Shown: positions 26,470 through 34,183 of the stretch, piece after piece
How the letters are laid out: each line of letters starts with the position of its first letter
Numbering within the stretch: position 1 is the stretch's first letter
Source of the DNA: Cupriavidus sp. YR651
GTDB lineage: Bacteria > Pseudomonadota > Gammaproteobacteria > Burkholderiales > Burkholderiaceae
DNA: 64,000 nt
NCBI RefSeq assembly: GCF_900101625.1
Contig: NZ_FMYZ01000004.1
Coordinates: 433,571-497,570 of the forward strand
Reading direction: 5' to 3'
Made by a program: the position numbers and the translations under genes
Notes under the pieces: generated by a model
Told to the model about the DNA's origin: nothing
The model's database searches: none
What the model saw: only the letters and a program-made list of their open reading frames with translations

Positions 26470-28851
26470 TCAGTTTGCCGGGAAGTTGTCGATTCCGGCC
26501 ATCGACGTGCCAGATTGACCCGTGGATGGCCCCGGGGCCGGCGAGATTTCCCACCATGCCGGCAGCAAGGCGCGGACTTCCGTGCGGCCAAAACGATCAT
26601 CGATCAGCCAGACCACGCCGCGATCCTGCCGGGTGCGGATCACGCGTCCGGCAGCCTGCACCACCTTGCGCAACCCCGGATACAGATAGGCGTACGCGTA
26701 GCCGAGCCCAAAGCCGCTCTCCATCCGCGCGCGCAGTTGCTCGTTGACCGGATTGATCTGCGGCAGCCCCAGCGTGGCGACGAACGCCCCGATCAGGCGG
26801 TCTCCCGGCAGATCCACGCCTTCCGAAAACACCCCGCCCAATACCGCAAAGCCGATGCCGCAGCCGCCGGGCACGAATGCATCGAGGAAGGCCGCCTGGC
26901 TGGCCTCGTCCATGCCGCGGGCCTGGCACCAGATGGGGATGTCCGGATGCTGCGCAGCCAGCATTGCGGCCGCCTGCTGCAGGTAGTCGTGGCTGCTGAA
27001 GAAGGCCAGGTAGTTGCCGGGCCGCGCCGCATACTGCCCGGCCATGAGTTCGACGATCGCGGGCAGCGATTGCTGGCGTTGCGTGTAGAGCGTGGAGATA
27101 TGCCGCGCGATATGGACGCGGAGCTGTTCGGCGTGGAAGGGCGACGGGACTTCCACCCACGCCGTGGTCGCCGGCAAGCCGAGCATGTCCGCGTAGTAGC
27201 GCTCAGGCTGCAGCGTGGCTGAGAACAGCGAGGTCGAATGCGCGCCGGCAAACCGTGGCCGCAGGAACGGCGCCGGCAGCAGGTTGCGGATGCACAGTTG
27301 GGCGTTCACGCCGCTGCGCAGGCGCGGCGTGCGCGTGATATCGAACAGGGAATGCTTGCCGCCGTGCTCGGACATCTGCTCGGCCAGGCGCAGGAAGTGC
27401 AGGGCGTCGAAATAGAAGCGCTCCAGCGTGGCGTCATGCTGGCCCGGGTTTGCACTCATGAATTCGACGATGGCACCGCAAAGCTGCGCGAGGGCATCGA
27501 CGAAAACCGTCGGGGCCGTGTCGTGGGTTTCGTAGGCCGCGTCACTGCCCTTGGCCAGCGCGCGCCATTGCCGGTTGAGGCGATCCATCGGCCGCGCCAG
27601 CATCCCCGGCGCCGACTGCCGCACGGCACGGAACGAGAGGTGATCGAGCGTCGCCGTGTACATGGCGCGACCGCGCTCGACGAGGTTGTGGGCTTCGTCG
27701 ACCAGCACACTGACGCGCCAGTCGTTGAGGGCGGTCAGCGCGTAGAGCATCGCGCTGCGGTCGAAGAAGTAGTTGTAGTCCGCCACCACCACATCGCTCC
27801 AGCGGATCATCTCCTGTGCAAGGTAGTAAGGGCAGACGTCATGTGCGCGAGCGATGGCGCGCACGGATTCGCGATCCAGGACGGGTGCCGTGCTGGCTGC
27901 CTCGCGTGCCGCCGGCAGGCGATCATAGAATCCACGCGCCAGCGGGCAGGATTCGCCGTGGCAGGCCAGCGACGGATGTTCGCACGATTTGTCCCGGGCC
28001 ATCAGTTCCAGCACACGCAGTGGTGCGGGGCGGTCATCGCCGGGAGCATCGTGGCGTATGTCGGGGCCTATATCGTGGCGTATGTCGTGGCGTACATCGC
28101 GCAAGTGGGCGGTGGCCTGCAATGCCACGGCGCGTCCGGTTGAACGCGCGGAGAGGAAGAACAGCTTGTCGATCCGCTGCGACGGCATGGCCTTCAGCAC
28201 CGGAAAGACCGTGCCGATCGATTTGCCGATACCGGTGGGCGCCTGCGCCAGCAGCGTCCGCGCGGACACATTGGCCTTGTAGACGGATTCGGCCAGCGTG
28301 CGCTGCCCGGGGCGAAAATCGCCGTGCGGAAAGGCCAATGCGACCAGACCGGCATCGCGTGCCTGGCGATGCGCGTTCTCACGCTCGGCCCAGCGCAGGA
28401 AGCGCCGGCAACTGTCCTCGAAAAATGCGCGCAGCGTGGCGGCGTCGAAGCGCTCCTGCAGCGTGCGCTCGCGCTGGCTCAGGATGTCGAAATAAACGAT
28501 GGCGATCTCGATGTCGGCCAGGCCGCGCGCTTCGCACAGCAGCCAGCCGTAGATCTTTGCCTGCGCCCAGTGCAGGGCGCGGTGGTTGTCGGGGACCTCG
28601 ACGGCCTCGCCACGTACGGTCTTGATTTCCTCGAGCCGGTTGGCTGCCGGATCGTACCCGTCGGCGCGGCCGCGCACGCGCAAACCGTCGAACATGCCGG
28701 ACAGCGAGACCTCCGTTTCATAACCGGGGCCACGGCGGCCCGTTACGACGCCGTGTCCTGCCACGCCTTCCTGGGCAGTGGGCGACGGCGTGAAGCGCAA
28801 GTCGAGATCCCCCGCCTTGGCGGTGAATTCACAGAGCGTGCGCACGGCCAC
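26470..28851 (-). CDS. PD-(D/E)XK nuclease fused to DinG/Rad3-type DNA helicase
   Basis: About 793 residues. The N-terminal region has a RecB/Cas4-like nuclease signature, GRADGYDPAANRLEEIKTVRG, followed by an HWAQAKIYGWLL (QxxxY-like) helix. The rest is an XPD-like superfamily-2 helicase: Walker A QAPTGIGKSIGT, four cysteines for a 4Fe-4S cluster (SCEH...ACHGESC...VCPYY), DEAH box VLVDEAHNLVERG, and C-terminal VFSEGVDLPGDRLIGA and QAAGRVIRT. It should unwind damaged or structured DNA 5' to 3'. The start is uncertain: no ATG lies near the conserved N-terminus, so I used the GTG at 28851; a TTG at 28902 and a longer frame to 29082 are alternatives. A tandem DIRH-type expansion is encoded at about 28050-28100. 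Confidence 0.88.
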   Translation of the reverse strand: MAVRTLCEFTAKAGDLDLRFTPSPTAQEGVAGHGVVTGRRGPGYETEVSLSGMFDGLRVRGRADGYDPAANRLEEIKTVRGEAVEVPDNHRALHWAQAKIYGWLLCEARGLADIEIAIVYFDILSQRERTLQERFDAATLRAFFEDSCRRFLRWAERENAHRQARDAGLVALAFPHGDFRPGQRTLAESVYKANVSARTLLAQAPTGIGKSIGTVFPVLKAMPSQRIDKLFFLSARSTGRAVALQATAHLRDVRHDIRHDIGPDIRHDAPGDDRPAPLRVLELMARDKSCEHPSLACHGESCPLARGFYDRLPAAREAASTAPVLDRESVRAIARAHDVCPYYLAQEMIRWSDVVVADYNYFFDRSAMLYALTALNDWRVSVLVDEAHNLVERGRAMYTATLDHLSFRAVRQSAPGMLARPMDRLNRQWRALAKGSDAAYETHDTAPTVFVDALAQLCGAIVEFMSANPGQHDATLERFYFDALHFLRLAEQMSEHGGKHSLFDITRTPRLRSGVNAQLCIRNLLPAPFLRPRFAGAHSTSLFSATLQPERYYADMLGLPATTAWVEVPSPFHAEQLRVHIARHISTLYTQRQQSLPAIVELMAGQYAARPGNYLAFFSSHDYLQQAAAMLAAQHPDIPIWCQARGMDEASQAAFLDAFVPGGCGIGFAVLGGVFSEGVDLPGDRLIGAFVATLGLPQINPVNEQLRARMESGFGLGYAYAYLYPGLRKVVQAAGRVIRTRQDRGVVWLIDDRFGRTEVRALLPAWWEISPAPGPSTGQSGTSMAGIDNFPAN

Positions 28852-29125
28852 GACGTAGCGAGGTGTGGTCTCCGGAGTGAGCGGGCAGGAGGTGGTGGAC
28901 AAGGCGCAAAAACGGGGCGGCGAAAGAACTGTATGAATATACAGTGTTCGTCGCCGAAGTGAAGACCGTCTGCCATGGATGTGCCTGCGACGCCGCGTAG
29001 CTGGAAGGAGTCGTGCGGCGGGTTGTGGCGCGCATGCCGATGCGCCATAGAATCGTGCGCGCGGAGGTGCATCCGCCGGCATGAACGCGCACCGTTGCGA
29101 ATGTTTTTACAGGGAGCCCACTCCG

Positions 29126-30082
29126 ATGCCTCGCCTGAAAATCGCCACGTTCAATATCAACGGCATTCGCACGCGCCTGCCGGCGCTGCTGGCGTGGCTT
29201 GCGCGAGAATCGCCCGACGTGGTCTGCCTGCAGGAGTTGAAGACCGTCGATGCGGCGTTTCCGGTCGACGTGATTCGTGCGGCGGGCTATGGCGCGATCT
29301 GGCACGGGCAGAAATCATGGAATGGTGTGGCGATCCTGGCGAAGGGTGCGGACCCGATCGAAGCGCGGCGCGGCTTGCCTGGTGCCGAAGACGACAGCCA
29401 GAGCCGCTATCTGGAAGCGGCAGTCAACGGCGTGCTGGTGGCCTGCCTCTACTTGCCTAATGGCAACCCGCAACCGGGGCCCAAGTTCGACTACAAGCTG
29501 GCATGGTTCGAACGGCTCATTCGCCACGCGGCGGGCCTGTTGGACTCCGGGCATCCGGTGGTGCTGGCGGGGGACTTCAATGTGGTGCCGACCGATGAGG
29601 ATATCTACAACCCGCGCTCGTGGCTCAAGGATGCGTTGCTGCAGCCGGAAAGCCGCGAATGCTATCGGCGCTTGCTAGCGCAGGGCTGGACCGATGCATT
29701 GCGTACGCGCTTTCCGGGCGAGCGGGTCTATACGTTCTGGGACTATTTCCGCCAGCACTGGCAGACCAACTCGGGCTTGCGGATCGACCATCTGCTGCTG
29801 AGCGTCGACCTGGCGCCGCGCATGCGGGACGCCGGCGTGGACAAGTGGGTGCGAGGTGAGGAGCGGGCGAGCGACCATGCGCCCGCATGGGTCGAGCTGG
29901 AGACAGGCGTGGTGAAGGAGTCGCCCGCGAAAGACAAGACCGCGAAGATTACGACGGCCAGCAAGACCGCGGCAAAGACGGCCGTCCTCAAGAAGGCTGC
30001 AACCAGGAAGGCGCCGGTGACGACGGCTGCATCCAAAAAGGCAAAGGCGCCCGTCGTGAAACGACGGGCGCCACATACTTGA
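29126..30082 (+). CDS. xthA: Exodeoxyribonuclease III with lysine/alanine-rich tail
   Basis: A 318-residue enzyme that cleaves abasic sites and degrades DNA 3' to 5' in base excision repair. The exonuclease-endonuclease-phosphatase motifs are NINGIRTRLPALLAWL, CLQELKT (metal Glu), SRYLEA, GDFNVVPTDEDIYNP, RIDHLLLS and the terminal SDHAPAWVEL with the catalytic His. The usual protein ends there, at about residue 263. Here a 55-residue basic tail follows (KDKTAKITTASKTAAKTA and similar), rich in Lys, Ala, Thr and Pro like histone H1 or AlgP tails, probably a DNA-binding extension. GGGAG precedes the ATG at 29126. The end of the tail also encodes a hairpin used by the opposite strand. Confidence 0.94.
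   Translation: MPRLKIATFNINGIRTRLPALLAWLARESPDVVCLQELKTVDAAFPVDVIRAAGYGAIWHGQKSWNGVAILAKGADPIEARRGLPGAEDDSQSRYLEAAVNGVLVACLYLPNGNPQPGPKFDYKLAWFERLIRHAAGLLDSGHPVVLAGDFNVVPTDEDIYNPRSWLKDALLQPESRECYRRLLAQGWTDALRTRFPGERVYTFWDYFRQHWQTNSGLRIDHLLLSVDLAPRMRDAGVDKWVRGEERASDHAPAWVELETGVVKESPAKDKTAKITTASKTAAKTAVLKKAATRKAPVTTAASKKAKAPVVKRRAPHT
30046..30072 (-). terminator. Rho-independent terminator of the TetR operon, inside the xthA coding end
   Basis: GGCGCCCGTCG and CGACGGGCGCC form a perfect eleven-base-pair stem with a TGAAA loop. Read on the minus strand it is followed by TTTGCCTTTTT, so it would end transcripts coming from the TetR gene 24 bases away. On the plus strand it encodes the last residues of exonuclease III. 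Confidence 0.65.
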
Positions 30083-30095
30083 TTCACTCGATGAT

Positions 30096-30704
30096 TTAAG
30101 CCGTCACGGCTTCCGGTTCTCGGGCGGCCGCCTGCTGCGCATCGCTGACCGCGCCAAGCAACATGTCCGCTGCGGCATCCAGCCTGTCCGTCGAGCCCGA
30201 CATCCGGGCCGTGATGAGACCATTCTGGATTGCGCCATACAGCACCTTGGCCAGCGCCTGCGGCGGCACTGGGTACGGGCGTCCGCGTTCGGACTCGGCC
30301 CGCTTCAGCAGGCCCGTGATCCACGCTTCATTCATGCTGAAGTGTTCCTTCAGCAAGGCGCGTACCGATTCCGGCAGCGCCATCACTTCCGCAGACAGCA
30401 TGCCGGCCAGACAAACCTGTCCACCTTCGATGCCGTTGCGTAGCGGCTGGATATATTGCCGGGCCTGCTCGGCCAGCGGCATACCGGTTTCGATGGACTG
30501 GAGGCGCGCTGACAGGCTTTCGCGATACAGCCGGACCACTTCCAGCACCAGATCGTCCTTGGACGGGAAGTAATAGTGGATGCTCGATGTCTTGACGCCC
30601 ACGAGGTCCGCGAGGTCGCGATAGCTGAAGCCGTTATAGCCCCTGCGCCGAATCAGCACGGAAGCGTGCTCAAGCAGTTGTTCGCGTACAGGTTGCGTTT
30701 TCAT
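30096..30704 (-). CDS. TetR-family transcriptional regulator
   Basis: A 202-residue repressor with an N-terminal helix-turn-helix (ASVLIRRRGYNGFSYRDLADLVGVKTSSIHYYFPSKDDLVLEVV) and a ligand-binding C-terminal domain with a cysteine in GGQVCLAGML. AAGGAGACAGTCGCC leads into its ATG. It is last in a same-strand run with the secreted repeat protein and the microprotein (gaps of 60 and 48 bases), so it may regulate that operon. Two similar operator-like sites upstream of the run (31587 and 31733) are candidate targets. Confidence 0.88.
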   Translation of the reverse strand: MKTQPVREQLLEHASVLIRRRGYNGFSYRDLADLVGVKTSSIHYYFPSKDDLVLEVVRLYRESLSARLQSIETGMPLAEQARQYIQPLRNGIEGGQVCLAGMLSAEVMALPESVRALLKEHFSMNEAWITGLLKRAESERGRPYPVPPQALAKVLYGAIQNGLITARMSGSTDRLDAAADMLLGAVSDAQQAAAREPEAVTA

Positions 30705-30752
30705 GGCGACTGTCTCCTTGTGGGAGAGCTCTCCGGTTCTTGTCGATATCTC

Positions 30753-30854
30753 TTATGCAGACAGCGACTGCGCGACAAGCGAAAGCACCGATCCGCTGGC
30801 AATACAAAGGACTACCCATCCGCCCAGGATCAGGGCACTGTCACGCAAACTCAT
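30753..30854 (-). CDS. 33-residue single-span membrane microprotein (module 2)
   Basis: The frame begins MSLRDSALILGGWVVLCIA and ends LSA before TAA; one hydrophobic helix spans about residues 7-29. A clear GGAG lies nine bases before the ATG, which supports translation. Length and about 11 of 33 residues match the microprotein at 10204-10305, including RD at 4-5, GW at 12-13, C17, G21 and VA at 27-28. It follows a secreted repeat-protein gene, exactly as its paralogue does. Function is unknown; a partner in the membrane or envelope is inferred from the conserved pairing. Confidence 0.65.
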   Translation of the reverse strand: MSLRDSALILGGWVVLCIASGSVLSLVAQSLSA

Positions 30855-30914
30855 GATGAAACTCCAGATACAGGGTCAGGCAGTTGGCCCGGTATCGCTA
30901 CCGGGCCGCGGACT

Positions 30915-31481
30915 TCAGGCGTTGGCGCCGTCGGTGAACACGTCGAAGCTGCGCGAGGGTTCGCTCGATACACCGGTGCGGTCCAGGCCGGCAACGATGC
31001 GGGCACCATCCGTGTAGGGATCGAACTTGCCGGCACGGGCGCCGTCAGTGAACGAGTCAACCGTACGGGCCGGGGTGGCCGATACACCTACGCGATCCAG
31101 ACCGGCAACGGTGCGTGCGCCATCGGTGTAGGGGTCGGTCTTGCCGACGCGGGCACCGTCGGTGAACACGTCGAAGCTGCGCGAGGGTTCGCTCGATACA
31201 CCGGTGCGATCCAGGCCGGCGACGATGCGGGCACCATCGGTGTAGGGGTCAGCCTTGCCGACACGGGCGCCGTCGGTGAAGGGGCTACGTTGGTCGTTCA
31301 CGCGGGCACCGTCGGTGAAAGTGCTGCGGGCGTCGTTCACGCGGGCGCCATCGGTAAAGGTGCTGCGAGCATCGTTCACACGGTAGGTGTAGCCGTAGGC
31401 TTCGCCGGTTGCAGCTTGTGCGGCGCCGGTTACGAAGGCGGCGGCGAGGGCGGCGGCGGTCAGGATGGTCTTGGCGTTCAT
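30915..31481 (-). CDS. Secreted protein built of TDGAR / AG-D-TG-S-P-R tandem repeats (module 2)
   Basis: A 188-residue protein with a signal peptide (AQA-ATGEA, cleavage near 23) and then YGYTYR. The mature chain is almost entirely repeats: three 13-residue units (residues 35-73, VNDARSTFTDGAR type) and three 38-residue units (75-112, 113-150, 151-188) containing GKxDPYTDGAR, IVAGLDRTGVSSEPSR and FTDGAR. TDGA occurs nine times. Units one and three of the long type are far more alike than either is to unit two. Homology with the 9829-10170 protein is shown by IVAGxDxTGVSxxPxR and the shared ANA terminus. GGAGCACC lies before the ATG. The repeats suggest an extended or beta-solenoid-like periplasmic protein; no enzyme motif is visible. 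Confidence 0.85.
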   Translation of the reverse strand: MNAKTILTAAALAAAFVTGAAQAATGEAYGYTYRVNDARSTFTDGARVNDARSTFTDGARVNDQRSPFTDGARVGKADPYTDGARIVAGLDRTGVSSEPSRSFDVFTDGARVGKTDPYTDGARTVAGLDRVGVSATPARTVDSFTDGARAGKFDPYTDGARIVAGLDRTGVSSEPSRSFDVFTDGANA

Positions 31482-31584
31482 GATGGTGCTCCTTGCGGTG
31501 GGTCGGGCGATCTCGTTGTGTGTGGATCGCGCGGCCGGTGTTTGCTGCGTTTTCAGGGGTCTTTGTTTTCGTCTTCCGCTGCTG

Positions 31585-31603
31585 CTATCTACTGCTAGGT
31601 AGA
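31585..31603. promoter_or_regulatory. Operator-like inverted repeat, site 1
   Basis: ATCTA-N4-TAGGT (core 31587-31600) within CTATCTACTGCTAGGTAGAG is an imperfect palindrome 104 bases upstream of the module 2 secreted-protein start. It matches site 2 at 15 of 17 bases, which suggests a shared regulator; the TetR gene of the operon is the nearest candidate. Confidence 0.55.
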
Positions 31604-31731
31604 GAGCGAGGGCTAAAAAAAAGACCGCCTCCCGGTACTGACAAACTGCTGGTGTTGCGTGGAGCGGAGCTGCTTGCCGGGGGGGTGTTGCTGTTTCCGG
31701 GGTGGTGCAGCGCTGTCCATGGCTCGAATAT

Positions 31732-31751
31732 TATCTACTACTAGATAGATA
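31732..31751. promoter_or_regulatory. Operator-like inverted repeat, site 2
   Basis: ATCTA-N4-TAGAT (core 31733-31746) is a perfect palindrome extended by a further TAGATA. It lies 146 bases from site 1, equal to about fourteen helical turns, so looping between the two is possible. Confidence 0.55.
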
Positions 31752-31843
31752 GGCAAGGAAAATTTAGAGAAATTTCTATATCCATGTGGAGCCTTCCTTC
31801 CAGATGTGACGGCCAACGAATGTAACACCCTGATTTGCCATGG

Positions 31844-31879
31844 AAAAAGGCGCCGACCTGCTCAAGACAGGCCGGCGCC
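31844..31879 (-). terminator. Rho-independent terminator after the FAH-family gene
   Basis: On the minus strand GGCGCCGGCCTG pairs with CAGGTCGGCGCC (one bulge or mismatch) around a TCTTGAG loop and is followed by TTTTT. It lies 43 bases past the stop codon of the hydrolase gene. Confidence 0.8.
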
Positions 31880-31922
31880 CAAGACGATGACGACGTTAAA
31901 GCGGGAAGTTCGACGCTGCGGA

Positions 31923-32618
31923 TCAGCGCTTGCCGACCGTGAAAGCGATCTCGCCAAGACCCTCGACGCCGGCCGTGACCACATCGCCCGGCTGCAGGGC
32001 ACCGACACCAGCCGGCGTGCCCGTAAAGATCACGTCACCAGGCGCCAGCGTCACACTTTCCGAGATATAGGCAATCACGTCCGCAACGGGCCAGATCAGC
32101 TCGTCCAGATCGCCTTGCTGGCGGACTTCGCCGTTGACCTTGAGCCAAATGGCGCCCTTGGCGGGATGACCCACGGCCGACACCGGGTGCAGCGGGCCGG
32201 AGGGGCCGGAAGCATCGAATGCCTTCGACCAGTCCCACGGGCGGCTCATCTTCTTGGCAACGTCCTGCAGGTCGCGGCGCGTCATGTCCACGCCGACTGC
32301 GTAGCCCCACACCAGATCCAGCGCCTGGGCCGGGCTGACGTTAGCGCCGCCCTTGCCAATGGCCACGACCAGTTCGACTTCGTGGTGAAGGTTCTCCGTC
32401 AGCGGCGGATAGGGCACGGCGCCTTCCGCAGCCACCACCGCATCGGCGGGCTTGGTGAAGAAGAACGGCGGCTCGCGATCCGGGTCCTTTCCCATTTCAC
32501 GGGCATGCGCGGCGTAATTGCGGCCGACGCAGAATACGCGGCGGATGGGAAAGCGGGCCTGGCTGCCAGCCACGGCAACACTGGCTTGCGGGGCGGGCTG
32601 GATCACGAATTCGGTCAT
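31923..32618 (-). CDS. Fumarylacetoacetate hydrolase family protein (acylpyruvase / fumarylpyruvate hydrolase-like)
   Basis: A 231-residue metal-dependent C-C hydrolase. The motifs FCVGRNYAAHAREMG, PPFFFTKPADAVV, LHHEVELVVAIGKGG (metal ligands), GYAVGVDMTRRDLQ and PGDVIFTGTPAGVG match short FAH proteins, and the TRRDLQ...GRPWDWSKAFD pattern is close to fumarylpyruvate hydrolases of the gentisate pathway. No gentisate dioxygenase or maleylpyruvate isomerase is in the window, so the substrate remains open. I chose the ATG at 32618 since upstream codons do not fit the family. A VOC protein gene lies 66 bases upstream on the same strand and a LysR gene diverges from it. Confidence 0.9.
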   Translation of the reverse strand: MTEFVIQPAPQASVAVAGSQARFPIRRVFCVGRNYAAHAREMGKDPDREPPFFFTKPADAVVAAEGAVPYPPLTENLHHEVELVVAIGKGGANVSPAQALDLVWGYAVGVDMTRRDLQDVAKKMSRPWDWSKAFDASGPSGPLHPVSAVGHPAKGAIWLKVNGEVRQQGDLDELIWPVADVIAYISESVTLAPGDVIFTGTPAGVGALQPGDVVTAGVEGLGEIAFTVGKR

Positions 32619-32684
32619 GTCTCGCTCAGTCTCGGAGGATGGTGGGTGGGGAATGCGGCTTGAACGGTCAGGCTGACCCAATCG

Positions 32685-33107
32685 TCACTTGGCAAATACC
32701 TGGCTCAGGTCGCCGAATGCCTTGAACTCCAGCGCATTGCCCGACGGGTCCAGGAAGAACATCGTGGCTTGCTCGCCGACCTGGCCCTTGAAGCGCACGT
32801 GCGGCTCGATGACGAACCTGGTGCCGGCCGCGCGCAGCTTGCCGGCCAGCGCCTCCCATTGCGTCATCGACAGGATCGCGCCGAAGTGGCGTACGGGGAC
32901 GTCGTCACCGTCGACCGCGCTCGTGCCGCGATGGCCGCACTCGTCCGGCGACAAGTGCGCCACGACCTGATGGCCATAGAAATCGAAATCGACCCAGGCA
33001 TCGGAACTGCGGCCTTCGGGGCAGCCGAGCAGATCGCCATAGAACTGGCGCGCAGCGGCCAGGTCGTGGACAGGGAAGGCAAGATGGAACAAGGGCATGG
33101 CGCTCAT
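32685..33107 (-). CDS. VOC (glyoxalase/dioxygenase) superfamily protein
   Basis: A 140-residue protein with two beta-alpha-beta-beta-beta units: FHLAFPVHDLAAARQFYGDLLGCPEG and FKGQVGEQATMFFLDPSGNALEFKAF. The histidine in the first strand and glutamate in the last are candidate metal ligands. Enzymes of this fold act as extradiol dioxygenases, epimerases or lyases; the substrate is unknown. It is the first gene of a pair with the FAH-family hydrolase, suggesting a shared aromatic or keto-acid route. Confidence 0.87.
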   Translation of the reverse strand: MSAMPLFHLAFPVHDLAAARQFYGDLLGCPEGRSSDAWVDFDFYGHQVVAHLSPDECGHRGTSAVDGDDVPVRHFGAILSMTQWEALAGKLRAAGTRFVIEPHVRFKGQVGEQATMFFLDPSGNALEFKAFGDLSQVFAK

Positions 33108-33199
33108 GGGCGGGTCCTGTGGGGCGAAGGATTCGAGAAGTGTCGTTGATTGTAATCAGCAGAACTCGTAATATGAAACGAATCATTTCTGGTCTGAGC

Positions 33200-33214
33200 A
33201 TCGAAGTTTTCGAT
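33200..33214. promoter_or_regulatory. Candidate LysR box upstream of the VOC/FAH pair
   Basis: ATCGAA-N3-TTCGAT is a perfect inverted repeat with T-N11-A (33201 and 33213) in the 142-base divergent region, 36 bases before the LysR start. Confidence 0.6.
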
Positions 33215-33249
33215 ATCAGACGCGCCCTGGCACCCCCAGAACCCCGCCC

Positions 33250-34131
33250 GTGATCCGCTACTTCCGCACCTTCCTCGTTGCCGCCGAAACGGCGTCCTTC
33301 TCCGCAGCCGGGGCGCGGCTGGGCCTGACCCAGTCAGCCGTCAGCACGCAGATCCGGCGCCTGGAGGAAGACCTCGGCTGCACATTGTTCGATCGCTCCG
33401 GCAAGTCCGTGACGCTCAGCGAGGAGGGCCGGCAGTTGTTGCCGGATGCCACGCGCTTCGTTGCGCTGTACGAGTCCATGAAGGGCAGCGCGCAATCCCG
33501 CCCGGACGCCGCGCCGCTGGACCTTGGGGCGGTGTCGACGGTGCAGTCGACGCTGCTGCCGAAGGCGATGCAGCGCTTCCGTGCCGCGTATCCCGATACG
33601 CATGTGAATATCGTGCCCGGCATGTCGACGCAGTTGCTGACGCAGGTCGATGCGCGCGAGCTCGACATCGCCGTGCTCGTCAAGCCGCGACTGGGCATCC
33701 CGCCCGAACTGAAATGGGTACCGCTGATCAAGGAGCGGTTCGTGGCCGTTGCGCCGGTGGGGTCTCCGACGGATATGAAGGGCTTGCTCGCCACCGTGCC
33801 ATTCATCCGCTACAACCGGCATTCCACGGGCGGGCAACTGGTCGACCGCTACCTCAAGCAGCAGCGGCTCTGGGTGCGCGAAGGCATGGAGCTGGATGAA
33901 CCCGCCGTGATCCTGCAGATGGTTGGCGAGGGGCTGGGCTGCGCGATCATCCCGGCGGATCTCGTGCCTCTGCGGCAGACGCCCAATATTCAGGAGGTTG
34001 CGATGCCGGGCCAGCCGCTGTTCCGGGAGATCGGGGTGCTGGTGCGGCAATCCGCGCTGAAGCGGGCCTCGGCGGCGGCATTGATCGATGCGTTTGTGGC
34101 CGAGTGCCACCAATGGGCTCCACCCGGCTGA
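33250..34131 (+). CDS. LysR-family transcriptional regulator (GTG start)
   Basis: A 293-residue regulator whose family N-terminus MIRYFRTFLVAAETASFSAAGARLGLTQSAVSTQIRRLEEDLG begins exactly at a GTG; no in-frame ATG fits and no ribosome site is obvious. The effector domain begins near residue 90. It is divergent from the VOC/FAH hydrolase pair, which it likely controls. It converges on an MFS gene with a shared terminator between. Confidence 0.9.
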   Translation: MIRYFRTFLVAAETASFSAAGARLGLTQSAVSTQIRRLEEDLGCTLFDRSGKSVTLSEEGRQLLPDATRFVALYESMKGSAQSRPDAAPLDLGAVSTVQSTLLPKAMQRFRAAYPDTHVNIVPGMSTQLLTQVDARELDIAVLVKPRLGIPPELKWVPLIKERFVAVAPVGSPTDMKGLLATVPFIRYNRHSTGGQLVDRYLKQQRLWVREGMELDEPAVILQMVGEGLGCAIIPADLVPLRQTPNIQEVAMPGQPLFREIGVLVRQSALKRASAAALIDAFVAECHQWAPPG

Positions 34132-34135
34132 CAAG

Positions 34136-34160
34136 AAAAAGGCGGACCCGCAGGTCCGCC
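34136..34160. terminator. Terminator between LysR and MFS genes
   Basis: GGCGGACC and GGTCCGCC pair over eight bases with a CGCA loop. On the minus strand it is followed by TTTTT, so it is mainly the MFS gene terminator; it may also stop the LysR transcript. Confidence 0.75.
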
Positions 34161-34183
34161 GTCGAGATGCGTGGCGATGGTCG

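Larger units (their letters stand above)
31482..31922. other. Intergenic region upstream of the module 2 operon
   Basis: This 441-base stretch has no convincing gene; an 84-codon frame (31493-31744, plus) is cysteine- and phenylalanine-rich with no ribosome site and looks accidental. It is more AT-rich than its surroundings and holds two operator-like repeats and one terminator, listed separately. Confidence 0.6.

Noticed and set aside
30915..31481. CRISPR-like array of regularly spaced repeats
   Set aside because: The repeats keep a reading frame with a signal peptide, the spacers are themselves repeated and no cas gene is present.
31493..31744. An 83-residue plus-strand frame
   Set aside because: No ribosome site, unusual Cys/Phe/Val-rich composition and overlap with the operator-like site favour chance.
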